64,000 nucleotides of DNA from Spirosoma telluris (GTDB lineage: Bacteria > Bacteroidota > Bacteroidia > Cytophagales > Spirosomataceae), in assembly GCA_003259005.1 (NCBI GenBank), contig QLII01000002.1, positions 124,001-188,000 of the forward strand, in the 5' to 3' direction. The notes under the pieces were generated by a model. It was not told the origin of the DNA and ran no database searches. It saw nothing but the letters and a program-made list of their open reading frames with translations. The translations under genes were made by a program, and so were the position numbers. This document shows positions 19,491 through 28,435 of the stretch, one piece after another; the stretch's first letter is position 1; the number at the start of each line of letters is the position of its first letter.

Positions 19491-20024
19491 ATGAATGAGA
19501 TATATTCTCTCCGAATTGGCAATTGTATAATATACACAGGTCCACTACAAGATTTTACAGGTAGACTCGGTATAATTGAAACTATTGAAGAGGTAAAGAC
19601 TAATATCGTTGAAACCTTGTTCTCAATTAGCATTAAATCTGACCCTGAGGGTGAACTACAAAGTATTGCAGCTTATTCAAATGGAATAAAAACCCATTTA
19701 CACCCTTTTCTATTAACTGACCACGTTCTCCAAACCCTTGGATTTATTTATGACGAGCAAGGATTTTATGTGTTGAACTCGACAACTATTGTAAACATAC
19801 CAGGCTACATTGAGTATGAGCAATACGGTATAAAAAAATATGTTCGTGCCAAACTAAAAATATCCGAGGGCGATATCTCTCAGAATGAACCAAAGGATGG
19901 TGAAGCCTATGTTTCATATTTACACCACATTCAGAATTACTTTACGAATGTGCGTGGAACTGATTCACTAACTAATTCAATTAAAAATCTAATAGGATTC
20001 GAACCGCAAAAGCTTATTAATTAG
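19491..20024 (+). CDS. Hypothetical 177-residue protein
   Basis: A soluble protein with many alternating hydrophobic residues in its first 100 positions (GNCIIYTGPLQDF, RLGIIETIEEV, HLHPFLLTD), suggesting a beta-rich fold, then a charged helical end. I do not recognise a family. It is the last plus-strand gene before the CBASS operon, which runs towards it from the other strand. Confidence 0.55.
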   Translation: MNEIYSLRIGNCIIYTGPLQDFTGRLGIIETIEEVKTNIVETLFSISIKSDPEGELQSIAAYSNGIKTHLHPFLLTDHVLQTLGFIYDEQGFYVLNSTTIVNIPGYIEYEQYGIKKYVRAKLKISEGDISQNEPKDGEAYVSYLHHIQNYFTNVRGTDSLTNSIKNLIGFEPQKLIN

Positions 20025-20230
20025 CATTTACTAAATACTCCATTTAAATCTACAATTCTTTGCAAAAGGTCGTAATTGGACTTTAGTACTTCTTGCTGAG
20101 TTTTTTTAAGCGATTCGTCGATTGGATGTGTTGTTGTAATTAGCAGCACTAACGTAAATCCTTGATTAATGTTACTTCTGCATACGTTAACTTATACATA
20201 CAAGACTAGAACGTATTCAAGTGGAATAGT

Positions 20231-20304
20231 CAAGTAATCTGGGTGGCAACGGTCATATACTCACTGGCTACATAGTGATAACTCCTAGCCACCCAGATTA
20301 CTTG
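20231..20304. repeat. Long inverted repeat downstream of the CBASS operon
   Basis: Perfect 17-base arms CAAGTAATCTGGGTGGC and GCCACCCAGATTACTTG flank a 40-base loop that itself has a short TCACT/AGTGA stem. It lies 41 bases past the end of the SAVED gene, in the 320-base gap 20025-20344. It could be a transcription terminator, a small structured RNA or a recombination site; the wide loop is unlike a simple terminator. Confidence 0.6.
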
Positions 20305-20344
20305 CTAACGATATACAATACTAATTGACACAATGGAGCTCTGA

Positions 20345-22144
20345 TTAAGTTCTTAAAACTACCTGAAAGCTTTTCAATCCTGATTTTATCTTTTCTCCAT
20401 CAAGATTTCTGAAACCATCAACTATATCATCGATAAGGTTTGGAGCAAATCGATAAACTTTATTTCTGGCGAAGGCAGCAAGCTGTAATTTGCTAGCTGA
20501 CTTAGAGTTTAGTTTATAGAATGTACGATATCCCCTTAACTCCATTGGCGCGCCGGCAAATTCAATTACTGGCTTATCCAATAGTATAGAAATTATATCC
20601 TCTAACGTACCCCCACCTTCGATATTCTCAATCTGTACCCATTGCCAATACCAATTTAAGAATCTGTTCATCGACCTAACCTGTATGATGCTTAATTCTG
20701 ATCCTGTATCGACAAAGCTCCACATAGTTTCAACTGCACTTTCGATAGCATTGCAAAAAAATGCCTTTAGCCCACGATTTAGTTTCTTCCGTTCATAAAT
20801 CGTACAGTACTTATATTCCGTTAATAATCCCCAAACATCCGCTTGATAATCGGCTTCTTCTATAACTTTCGGAAACTGACCAATACCATTAGCAACTTCT
20901 TTTGTTAAGCGGTGGCCATCTCTACTATAATGCAATGCTTCGTGAAAGAAGAATAACCTGGAAGCTTGCATGATATCAGTTTCTGACTTCATTGTTAATC
21001 TTTTACTTAATCCGAATAGAAAGCCATCATCAAGTAGCCAGCTGTTAGTTTTTTCAATGTATTCAAAACCATCATCGACATCAGTGGTTTCCGTGTCGAT
21101 GTTATCATATTTTAAACTGGTTTGATTTATATCAGTTACTGAGCTCCAAGGGTGTTTAAGGTGTTTTGAAACGGTATTATACTCCGCATCGTCAGCACAA
21201 ACCATCTGCAGCCAATTACTTGACTGCCTAGCAGCAATTGTACTGATGAATGGCTTAATATTATTTTCCAATTGATCCTGCCAACTTTTTCTTATACCAT
21301 TAGCTAGCTCTCTGTCTCCTTCGGAAAGCACTACCCTGCTGTCTATCTCTTTTGTCACCAAAATTGCTTCCTTATATTTCGGCGTTTCATTTCGGTCAAA
21401 CTGATAGGTCTGTATAAAGGGGTAAATGTTAGGATTGATCCTAGTTCCCAGCGCAAAGGGCAGTCCTGCAGATGATGCAATAAATAGGTGAATCTTGTCA
21501 CGATCACTTAATTTATTAGCATATACGTCCAGAACATCCTGAAATGTCCCTACTATGGATTTAATCGTTTCTTGGTTATAAAGAGAATCTACTTTGGGAT
21601 TTTGAAGGACTATATCAAATTCGTTTAAAGGATTCGGAACGACTTCGTAAGTGGCATGCTTATCAATATTAAAAGAAGTCGCTATGCGAATGCTAATATC
21701 GCCTTTGCCTTTCTGAACTTCTACTGGCAAAGTCAATGGGAGTATTGAAAAATTATAATCATGGGTAGGCTTATCTGTGTCTTTATACCACCTATTTTCA
21801 ATATGATGCCATTGATATATAGAAGTCGGGTGAGTGTTACCAACAAGGTAGCCTAAGTGAAATGACACCGGTATTGGTGTCAAACCGAAATACGCAAGTG
21901 TAGCACCTGGATTGGCGTCAAGTACCGGCTTCAAAATTTCCACATACTTCCGTTGCTGGAATAAGGCTATATTATCAAACGAGAGTTCATACAATTCGCT
22001 CAACTTAGCATTGCCTGACTCAAAATCAATAAAAATGGCTTCACTTTTCTCATCAGTAGTCAAAGCAGAAATACATTCCTGTTCTGTAATTTTCCGGTCA
22101 AGGCCATGATGCGCTATAACGATGGTTAAATTAGATGTTCTCAT
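20345..22144 (-). CDS. SAVED-domain CBASS effector with C-terminal zincin-like HEALH motif
   Basis: A 599-residue protein, last gene of the CBASS operon. Residues about 1-265 form a SAVED sensor, two CARF-like halves: first TLAYFGLTPIPVSFHLGYL (82-100) with QWHHIENRWY (111-120), second HLFIASSAGLPFALGTR (219-235) with IQTYQF. SAVED domains bind cyclic oligonucleotides made by the CD-NTase. After a linker, residues about 290-599 carry FFFHEALH (398-405), an HExxH zinc-protease motif, then a second acidic site EEADYQAD (429-436) that could give the third metal ligand, as in minimal gluzincins. Common CBASS SAVED effectors place an N-terminal nuclease, TIR or membrane domain before SAVED; here the sensor comes first and no nuclease motif is seen. 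A signal-activated metalloprotease is inferred. The gap to the gene before it is 2 bases. Confidence 0.82.
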   Translation of the reverse strand: MRTSNLTIVIAHHGLDRKITEQECISALTTDEKSEAIFIDFESGNAKLSELYELSFDNIALFQQRKYVEILKPVLDANPGATLAYFGLTPIPVSFHLGYLVGNTHPTSIYQWHHIENRWYKDTDKPTHDYNFSILPLTLPVEVQKGKGDISIRIATSFNIDKHATYEVVPNPLNEFDIVLQNPKVDSLYNQETIKSIVGTFQDVLDVYANKLSDRDKIHLFIASSAGLPFALGTRINPNIYPFIQTYQFDRNETPKYKEAILVTKEIDSRVVLSEGDRELANGIRKSWQDQLENNIKPFISTIAARQSSNWLQMVCADDAEYNTVSKHLKHPWSSVTDINQTSLKYDNIDTETTDVDDGFEYIEKTNSWLLDDGFLFGLSKRLTMKSETDIMQASRLFFFHEALHYSRDGHRLTKEVANGIGQFPKVIEEADYQADVWGLLTEYKYCTIYERKKLNRGLKAFFCNAIESAVETMWSFVDTGSELSIIQVRSMNRFLNWYWQWVQIENIEGGGTLEDIISILLDKPVIEFAGAPMELRGYRTFYKLNSKSASKLQLAAFARNKVYRFAPNLIDDIVDGFRNLDGEKIKSGLKSFQVVLRT

Positions 22145-22146
22145 AT

Positions 22147-23022
22147 TTATTTTATAATTGGTGAGGGTTTAACATTTTTAATCATTGCCATGTACACATC
22201 CTTTCCAAAAGGTTGGTTATTTTGAATAGCATAATACAATGATTGTTTACCGGCTTTCTGTATCAGGTCAGAAAAACTATAAGGTGTATCAGGATGTGTG
22301 CTTGCTTCAACAAGGTCCGAGTAATCCTTCTCTGATAATGTAGACCCTTTGAAAATTCGCTCAAACACAAGTTTTCTATCATTTGAATCTGGTCTGTTAA
22401 ATTCAATGATCTGTGTAGCTCTGCGTATAACCGCCGGGTCTAAAACCTTTAGCCTGTTGGTTATCAAAATCACAGCAAGGTCAACGTTTTCCCTGGCGAT
22501 CAGGTCAATCTGTTTAATTAACACGTTAAGTCCTGCACGATCTTCATGGTGTGCTTGGTTTTGATCACGGTCAGTGGCTAAGTCATCAGCCTCATCAATA
22601 ATGAGGATACCCATCTGCCCAGACTTCACTTTGGATTTGACCTGTTCAAACGCATCTGTAATACGATTAGAGATTTCACCCACCCTGCCTGCACCGCGGA
22701 TATTAGATGGTGTTTCAAAGACAAGAATACGTTTATCAATTCGTTTTGCTAATGGCGATCCTATTGATTGAGCCAGGGCAGTTTTTCCACACCCTACATC
22801 GCCTGACAAAATAATTAATGGTGTGCCTCCCGTTAGGTTTTGAAAAAAATCTAGGCCTTGCGGATGGTGTTTTTTCTGCCATCTCTCAATCTTATCCTTG
22901 TCAAAAAATAATTCGAGCGTATTTAATAGAGTATCTTTCTGCTTATCAATAGCTATTAAATCATCAAATACTGATTCAGCCGCCTGATTTGGATGCTTAT
23001 GCTCCTGTAGTTTAACTTCCAT
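22147..23022 (-). CDS. cap6: TRIP13/Pch2-like AAA+ ATPase of type III CBASS
   Basis: A 291-residue single AAA+ module: Walker A GDVGCGKT (74-81), Walker B ILIIDEADD with D143-E144, sensor 1 Asn in LITNR (189), and arginine pair RR after PAVIR. In type III CBASS, the TRIP13-like remodeler pulls apart the closed HORMA-peptide complex and so switches off or sets the threshold for the nucleotidyltransferase. The gaps to the HORMA and SAVED genes are 2 bases each, indicating one transcript and probable translational coupling. The domain size and N-terminal extension fit the bacterial Trip13 group. Confidence 0.9.
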   Translation of the reverse strand: MEVKLQEHKHPNQAAESVFDDLIAIDKQKDTLLNTLELFFDKDKIERWQKKHHPQGLDFFQNLTGGTPLIILSGDVGCGKTALAQSIGSPLAKRIDKRILVFETPSNIRGAGRVGEISNRITDAFEQVKSKVKSGQMGILIIDEADDLATDRDQNQAHHEDRAGLNVLIKQIDLIARENVDLAVILITNRLKVLDPAVIRRATQIIEFNRPDSNDRKLVFERIFKGSTLSEKDYSDLVEASTHPDTPYSFSDLIQKAGKQSLYYAIQNNQPFGKDVYMAMIKNVKPSPIIK

Positions 23023-23024
23023 AT

Positions 23025-23510
23025 TTATTTCGTTACGACCGATCTTTGAAGTCTTAGATTATTGCTGACATAGTTCCTTTCCTGGCTTTCAGTACCCTGC
23101 AAAGCAGCACCTGTCCCCCAGCCGCGCCTGTTCAACTCCTCATTTACCGCAGCTATATTTGATTTCGAAAAATCAAGATCAACGAATAAGGTTGCACTAC
23201 ATCCGCTTGGTATGGTAAAATAATTTATACCGCCTGAAGCCGCCCCCGTAGATAAGTAACCATACGTATCCACTGTATATCTGTAGCTCATAAATTTTTG
23301 TCCAGAGGCATTATTGATCTGAATCTCAAAGAACTTTACCACCTTTTGATTCAGCACATAGGTCAGATCTTCGATCCAGCGCTCTGCACGGGCATATGTA
23401 ATGATCTGTCTATTCGCAAACCCGATAATATCCTCATAGGTATTCTGCATTACCGCTTTAACATCGGACTCCGAATATGTTTCAGTCCCGCTAAATGTAT
23501 ATGTACTCAT
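23025..23510 (-). CDS. cap7: Bacterial HORMA-domain protein of type III CBASS
   Basis: A 161-residue protein with N-terminal strand YTFSGTETYSES, a long helix, and the segment RWIEDLTYVLNQKVVKFFEI that matches the helix-strand core of bacterial HORMA proteins. The C-terminal part (SQERNYVSNNLRLQRSVV) resembles the safety-belt and closure-motif-like tail. In known systems the HORMA protein binds a peptide of the invading phage or partner, closes, and activates the CD-NTase. The call rests on this pattern together with its position between a CD-NTase and a TRIP13-like ATPase; sequence similarity by eye is moderate. Confidence 0.8.
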   Translation of the reverse strand: MSTYTFSGTETYSESDVKAVMQNTYEDIIGFANRQIITYARAERWIEDLTYVLNQKVVKFFEIQINNASGQKFMSYRYTVDTYGYLSTGAASGGINYFTIPSGCSATLFVDLDFSKSNIAAVNEELNRRGWGTGAALQGTESQERNYVSNNLRLQRSVVTK

Positions 23511-23522
23511 GTTTTTGTGGAT

Positions 23523-24536
23523 TTATTCGCAATGAGAAGAAAAGATAGAACCAAATAACAGTTGCATTTGAGCCAGGCTATCGGAGTCCCGTCCCTGTAG
23601 ATCAGCGACAATGGCCCTGTTTATAATTTCTGAAGCCTCCTGCAACCAGTCTGCCAATTCATCTACTTGGTAGCCTGGCCATGATTTCACAATATTGTTG
23701 TCGGCCATGACAGGATCAAGTACGTTCCATGGCTTATAACCATCAGGCTTTGCCGCACTATAGTAATCTTTGAACCAGATCGTTTCCTTATTTTTAACGA
23801 TGTAAGCAAGGTAAGAGAACCAATTAGCCAACGTTTGCGGATAGGTGGTATCATCACCACAGGTATCATATGCCTTTGCGCCTAGCAGGTTAATTAAAAA
23901 ACTTGGCAAACAAAGGCTTTGGCCCGTTTCGATCTCTTTAACTTTGCGCCACCATTTAAAGAGCCGAATGCAATCGTTAAATGTTACTATACCGGCGGTT
24001 TCTTTTGTTTCCTTAGTTCGCTTCCTAATAAATTCTCGGTGCCTTTCTATTGAAGTGGTTATGATATCGCCATTGCCTCTAATCAATGTTTGATATTGAG
24101 CCTTTCCTGTTTCAAACATAGGAACAATATCAAACGTCAACTTTTCCTTCTCAAACACTACGTTAACAGAGCTTTTTGTAGGTTCTACAGCATGATCCGG
24201 GTAAGCCGTCCTTGTATACTTTTCAAACCGGTCGATCAAAGGGCCAAATTCTGTTTCCTTATCCTTCTTAACGACAAATGGTAAGTCAATATCCTGGCCT
24301 TCTATAGTTGTATTGCCACGCATGTTACGTCTTAAACCTGTTCTGGTCGAAAATGAACCAGAATAAGGCATATCGACAACGGTTAGGCCATCTTTTTGGG
24401 CTTCTGCTTTTATACTTTCCCTTACCTCATCTGATTTGGCTTTAATAGCATCACGGGTTTCTTTAGGCGGTGCTATCCAGGCAACAAAATTTTTGATTCT
24501 TACATGCAGAGTACTCTTTTGATTATATGTGTTCAT
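23523..24536 (-). CDS. CD-NTase (cGAS/DncV-like nucleotidyltransferase) of CBASS
   Basis: A 337-residue nucleotidyltransferase that starts the operon. The active site is complete: G60-S61 in YSGSFSTRTGLR, the metal-binding pair D82-x-D84 in QDIDLPFVV, and a third carboxylate D136 in LTFDIVPMF. A helical C-terminal half follows (RLFKWWRKVKEI, LPSFLINLLGAKAY), as in the oligonucleotide-making CD-NTases. It would produce a cyclic di- or trinucleotide when phage infection is sensed via the HORMA protein. Pairing with HORMA and TRIP13 suggests clade C or D, but the product cannot be read from sequence. The gap to the HORMA gene is 12 bases. Confidence 0.92.
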   Translation of the reverse strand: MNTYNQKSTLHVRIKNFVAWIAPPKETRDAIKAKSDEVRESIKAEAQKDGLTVVDMPYSGSFSTRTGLRRNMRGNTTIEGQDIDLPFVVKKDKETEFGPLIDRFEKYTRTAYPDHAVEPTKSSVNVVFEKEKLTFDIVPMFETGKAQYQTLIRGNGDIITTSIERHREFIRKRTKETKETAGIVTFNDCIRLFKWWRKVKEIETGQSLCLPSFLINLLGAKAYDTCGDDTTYPQTLANWFSYLAYIVKNKETIWFKDYYSAAKPDGYKPWNVLDPVMADNNIVKSWPGYQVDELADWLQEASEIINRAIVADLQGRDSDSLAQMQLLFGSIFSSHCE

Positions 24537-24549
24537 ATGTTTGTTGGCT

Positions 24550-24813
24550 TTAGGATATATATGTTACTTTCTCACTAATAGTTAGTGCGCTGATTTTAAT
24601 GGATTTGATACTATCAAGGCAGGCCATTTTGTTTCTACACACTTTTCGGTTATAGTTATTTTCGCCATTTCTGGCGCGTAACCGGAAATATGATTGATTG
24701 TTGGCAGTGCTTTTCAACACCTGGTATTTGGTATTTTCCACGTTTGGGCTCGTGTTAAACGGTTCGAAACTTAAAATTCTTCGTGCGTTTTCCCGACCGG
24801 ACGTTGATCGCAC
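24550..24813 (-). CDS. Possible DUF1508/YegP-like small protein or remnant
   Basis: An 87-residue frame just upstream of the CD-NTase, same strand. The stretch KYQVLKSTANNQSYFRLRAR followed by NGE and a CLDSIKSIK segment follows the layout of YegP/DUF1508 domains (Y-x-V...YFRLxAxNGE...C-GI-SVK), but the serine-glycine-tyrosine core is degraded. It could be a decayed copy or a chance resemblance. Confidence 0.3.
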   Translation of the reverse strand: MRSTSGRENARRILSFEPFNTSPNVENTKYQVLKSTANNQSYFRLRARNGENNYNRKVCRNKMACLDSIKSIKISALTISEKVTYIS

Positions 24814-25264
24814 CTTTTTAGGGTACTATCTTTGCAAACAGAAAACAGAATCCCCTGCACACTGGGTGAGTAGCCCGTGTGGATACAAATTAGCCGTCCA
24901 AAGCTTTGTATCGGATCTCGAAAGGAAAGACGAACACCTAGGTCGGGAAACTTTGGGTCGTTCGTTTTTCGCTTTTATTGACTTCTCTTATTATCTCTCG
25001 TTTGTACGTTTTCTCGTGGGTGCTTAACTTTAGTAGTACTAGGGCCACAATCGGCTCCCCTGTTTCAGATAATGAACATCCTGTTCCAGGTATTTCAGCG
25101 CTTCTCGGGCCGATGTCAGTAGTATCTACCGTTCACTAATGTTGTGGCTGCTTGCTACTGACCTTCACCCTAACTACACATTCTAACTTAGTGGCTATTA
25201 AATTAGTTCACCACCACAACGAACAATATGGTCATATTGTTGAAATTTATTTTACATTTACATC
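24814..25264. other. Intergenic region between CBASS and the restriction operon
   Basis: A 451-base gap between divergent defence operons. Besides the palindrome at 25222-25241, I see no gene I would support; a 109-codon frame in this stretch has no recognisable protein features. Confidence 0.5.
25222..25241. promoter_or_regulatory. Palindromic operator candidate before the restriction operon
   Basis: AACAATATG-GT-CATATTGTT is a perfect palindrome with 9-base arms, 23 bases before the GTG that starts the half-HsdS. It lies where a promoter or operator is expected, so it may bind a dimeric repressor. No dedicated controller gene is seen next to it. Confidence 0.55.
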
Positions 25265-25852
25265 GTGAACGGATTTCAACTATATAGTTTAGCTACGGTT
25301 AGTGTGGGTGTCCCTCGGATTGAAGGCGATGGATTCGAATCCTTGGTTGGATTTTTGCAAACCAGCGATGTTGACTCATTCGGTCGACTACTACCTGATG
25401 CGCCAAGGTCCACGACAGCATTACTTGATTCGCAGCTAGAACGCGCATGGGTACAGCCGGGAGATGTGTTGTTGGCTAATAAAGGTGCCCGGTACGTAGC
25501 GGTCTTTTACAGTGATGCATATCCCAGAGTAGTAGCCTCTGGTTCATTTTATATTCTTCGAGTGCTTGACTCAATGACTCTTTTGCCTGAGTTTTTAGCC
25601 TGTTACTTAAATCTGCGAGCTACTCAGTATCAATTGCAGGTTCGGATCGGTAATCCCTCAACCGTGTCTACTCTCAACAAAAAAGACTTGCTTGACCTAT
25701 TTGTGACAGTTCCACCACTTGAAATACAGAGGGCCCTTGTCGAGCTAAATAATTCATTTATAGATATCTATGACAAAACTCAACAGCAACTTAATCTACA
25801 ACAAGCCTTATTAAATCAATGCTTTTCGACAACGCTCCAAATCCACCGCTAA
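25265..25852 (+). CDS. Half-length type I specificity subunit (HsdS-like)
   Basis: A 195-residue protein starting with GTG. It has one target-recognition domain (about 1-150, with ILRVLDSMTLLPEFLACYLN and STLNKKDLLDLFV typical of HsdS) and one conserved helical region (VPPLEIQRALVELNNSF). A normal HsdS has two of each, about 400 residues; a complete one is encoded at 28977-30202. The stop overlaps the start of hsdM by 34 bases. It could work as a homodimerising half-subunit, an alternative specificity subunit, or be a relic. Confidence 0.75.
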   Translation: MNGFQLYSLATVSVGVPRIEGDGFESLVGFLQTSDVDSFGRLLPDAPRSTTALLDSQLERAWVQPGDVLLANKGARYVAVFYSDAYPRVVASGSFYILRVLDSMTLLPEFLACYLNLRATQYQLQVRIGNPSTVSTLNKKDLLDLFVTVPPLEIQRALVELNNSFIDIYDKTQQQLNLQQALLNQCFSTTLQIHR

Positions 25853-27391
25853 GACCCGGTCAACGGCTGGTAACTGCTTCTGAAATCAATAGTGCTGTTT
25901 GGCGGGCCTGTGATACCTTTCGGGGTGTTATTGATCCTTCTCAGTATAAAGATTACATCCTGACATTCCTGTTTCTAAAATACCTTTCCGACCTCTGGAA
26001 AGATCGTCAGCAGTTCTATTTAGAGAAGTACAACGAAACGATCAACAATGCTCCTCGTACCGAGCGAGCTCTGGAGCAGTTTGAACGATTCCGACTGCCC
26101 GAGACATCGCGTTACGCTTATCTGTACGAGCATCGGAACGCTCCCGACATTGGCGAAAAGGTGGATATTGCCCTGGAACAGCTTGAAGAAGCTAACCGGG
26201 CTAAGCTGGAAGGTGTTTTCGGTGACATTAGCTTCAATTCTGAACGGCAGCTCGGTCAAACTAAAGATCGTAATCGGCGGGTGAAGAATATGATCGAAGA
26301 TTTTCAATTTATTGATCTAACGCCCTCGCATTTGGAAAGTCAGGATGTGATTGGTGATGTATATGAATACCTGATTGATAGTTTTGCTTCCGATGCGGGG
26401 AAAAAAGCAGGAGAGTTTTACACGCCCTCAAAAGTATCCACACTGCTGGCGCAACTGGTTGCTCCTAAACCGGGTAGTCGGATTGCCGATCCTACTTGTG
26501 GTTCTGGATCGCTCCTTATTAAGGTAGCCCAGCAGGTTGGGTCTAATAACTTTGCGATTTATGGGCAAGAGATTAACCGCAGTACCTATGCCCTGGCCCG
26601 GATGAATATGTTTCTTCATGGCTTCGATGATGCGGTAATACGCTGGGGTGATACGCTCAATAACCCGCTGTTGCTGGAGAATGATCGGCTTATGAAGTTC
26701 GATGTTGTAGTAGCCAATCCACCATTTTCGCTTGATAAATGGGGGCTGAATCAGCTTCGGGCGATCGCTTCGGACGGTTTCATCGGGGGGTGCCCCCTAA
26801 GTCAAAGGGAGATTTTGCCTTTATATCTCACATGATCGAAACTACCTACGAAGGACGCGGGCAGGTAGGCGTTATTGTACCGCATGGGGTGTTGTTCCGG
26901 GGCAGTTCGGAGGGGTTATACGTAAGAGACTTATTGACGAAAATCTTCTTGAAGCGGTAATTGGTTTACCGGCCAATCTATTTTTTGGAACCGGTATTCC
27001 TACGGCTATTTTACTCTTCAACCGAGCCCGTACCAATTCGACAAACACCGATGTGTTGTTCATTGATGCCAGCCGTGAATACGCCGAAGGGAAAAACCAG
27101 AACAACCTGCGGCCCGAACATATTGCCCGTATCGTGGAAACGGTGCAAACGTTTCGGAACACTCCGGATGGCGCTGCTGGTGTCGTAGCAGATAAATATG
27201 CTTACCGTGCTCCGCTTGCAGAGATTCAGGAGAACGACTATAACCTCAACATCCCCCGCTACGTCGATACCTTTGAAGAAGAAACACCCATTGATATTCG
27301 GGCCACGCAGAATCAGATTCTCCAGTTGGAAGGGCAATTGACCGAGGCCAAAGCCCGGATGCAACGGTATTTACAGGAACTTGGATTCTAA
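25819..27391 (+). CDS. hsdM: Type I restriction-modification DNA methyltransferase HsdM, two apparent frameshifts
   Basis: N6-adenine methyltransferase subunit. The N-terminal helical domain (YKDYILTFLFLKYLSDLW) is followed by SAM motif I (ADPTCGSGSLL) and catalytic motif IV (NPPFSLDKWG). The frame is broken twice: one G added to the G5 run at 26741-26745 leads into GVPPKSKGDFAFISHMIE, and one G added to the G4 run at 26912-26915 restores IRKRLIDENLLEAVIGLPAN. The corrected product is 524 residues, normal for HsdM, ending at 27391. It is followed three bases later by the DUF1016 gene. If the breaks are real, methylation is lost and the operon would have to be inactive. Confidence 0.85.
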
Positions 27392-27394
27392 ATC

Positions 27395-28435
27395 TTGCCA
27401 CGGATGATAAACCTGTCAGACCAGTTTACTGAAGTGGTCAGCCTGATCCAGCAATCCCGGAACCGGGTCATGCAGCAGGTGAATGCCGAACTAATTAACC
27501 TGTACTGGAATGTCGGAGCCTACATTAGCCAGAAAGTAGCCCGTAGCGAATGGGGTAACGGTACAGTAGACCAACTGGCCGACTTTATCAAACAGCACCA
27601 CCCTGATTTGCGGGGATTCAATCGGCGGGGACTGTACCGGATGAAGCAGTTTTACGATACTTACCAACCGCTGCACGAAAAAGTGTCGGCAGTGCTGACA
27701 CAAATTAGCTGGACCAATCACCTGGCGATTCTGTCGCAATGCAAAACCAATGAAGAGCGGCAGTTTTACCTAATTCAGAGCGCGCAGGAACATTACAGTT
27801 CCCGGGAACTGGAACGCCAAATCGACAGCGGTTTATTTGAGCGAACCAGGCTGGCCACGGCTCAGCTATCTGATTCAGTAAAACAATTGCCCCAGCAGGC
27901 AGCCGATGTATTTCGGGATAGCTACGTATTCGAGTTCCTGGATTTGCCTAACCGCCATACTGAGGCCGATTTGCAACAGGCACTGATCCGCAACCTGAGC
28001 AAGTTTTTGCTCGAAACCGGACGGGCTTTTACGTTGGCGGGTGAAAATGTACGGATTCAGGTAGGTAATCAGGATTTTTACATCGACTTGTTGCTTTATC
28101 ACAGGTCCTTGCAATGCCTGGTAGCGGTCGAGCTGAAGGTGACTAAGTTCAAACCTGAACATATTGGTCAACTAAATTTTTACCTCGAAGCACTAGATCG
28201 CGATTATCGTTTAGCTCACGAAAACCCGAGCATTGGCTTGTTGCTGTGCGCCAGCAAAGAGAGTCAGGTGGTTGAGTACGCGCTGAGCCGAAGTCTGTCG
28301 CCAACGCTGGTGGCCGACTACAGTCGTGAACTCATTGACAAACACCTGCTGGAAACGAAAATGGCTGAATTATACGGGGCTATCGAACCGCTGTTACAGG
28401 ACAAATCCACGGACTCACTTACTACTGATGACTGA
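27395..28435 (+). CDS. DUF1016/YhcG-family PD-(D/E)xK nuclease
   Basis: A 346-residue protein. The N-terminal DUF1016 region (INLYWNVGAYISQKV, FNRRGLYRMKQFYDTY, LSQCKTNEERQFYLI) precedes a C-terminal nuclease domain with the PD-(D/E)xK pattern (FYIDLLLYH then LVAVELK, and QLNFYLEAL). Members are frequently found inside or next to type I restriction operons and are presumed to help DNA cleavage or restriction control. It lies between hsdM and hsdS, three bases after hsdM, and its stop overlaps the next start. Confidence 0.88.
   Translation: MPRMINLSDQFTEVVSLIQQSRNRVMQQVNAELINLYWNVGAYISQKVARSEWGNGTVDQLADFIKQHHPDLRGFNRRGLYRMKQFYDTYQPLHEKVSAVLTQISWTNHLAILSQCKTNEERQFYLIQSAQEHYSSRELERQIDSGLFERTRLATAQLSDSVKQLPQQAADVFRDSYVFEFLDLPNRHTEADLQQALIRNLSKFLLETGRAFTLAGENVRIQVGNQDFYIDLLLYHRSLQCLVAVELKVTKFKPEHIGQLNFYLEALDRDYRLAHENPSIGLLLCASKESQVVEYALSRSLSPTLVADYSRELIDKHLLETKMAELYGAIEPLLQDKSTDSLTTDD

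Noticed and set aside
24698..25027. Plus-strand 109-codon frame between CBASS and the restriction operon
   Set aside because: Cys/Phe/Ser-rich low-quality translation, no start context and no family resemblance.
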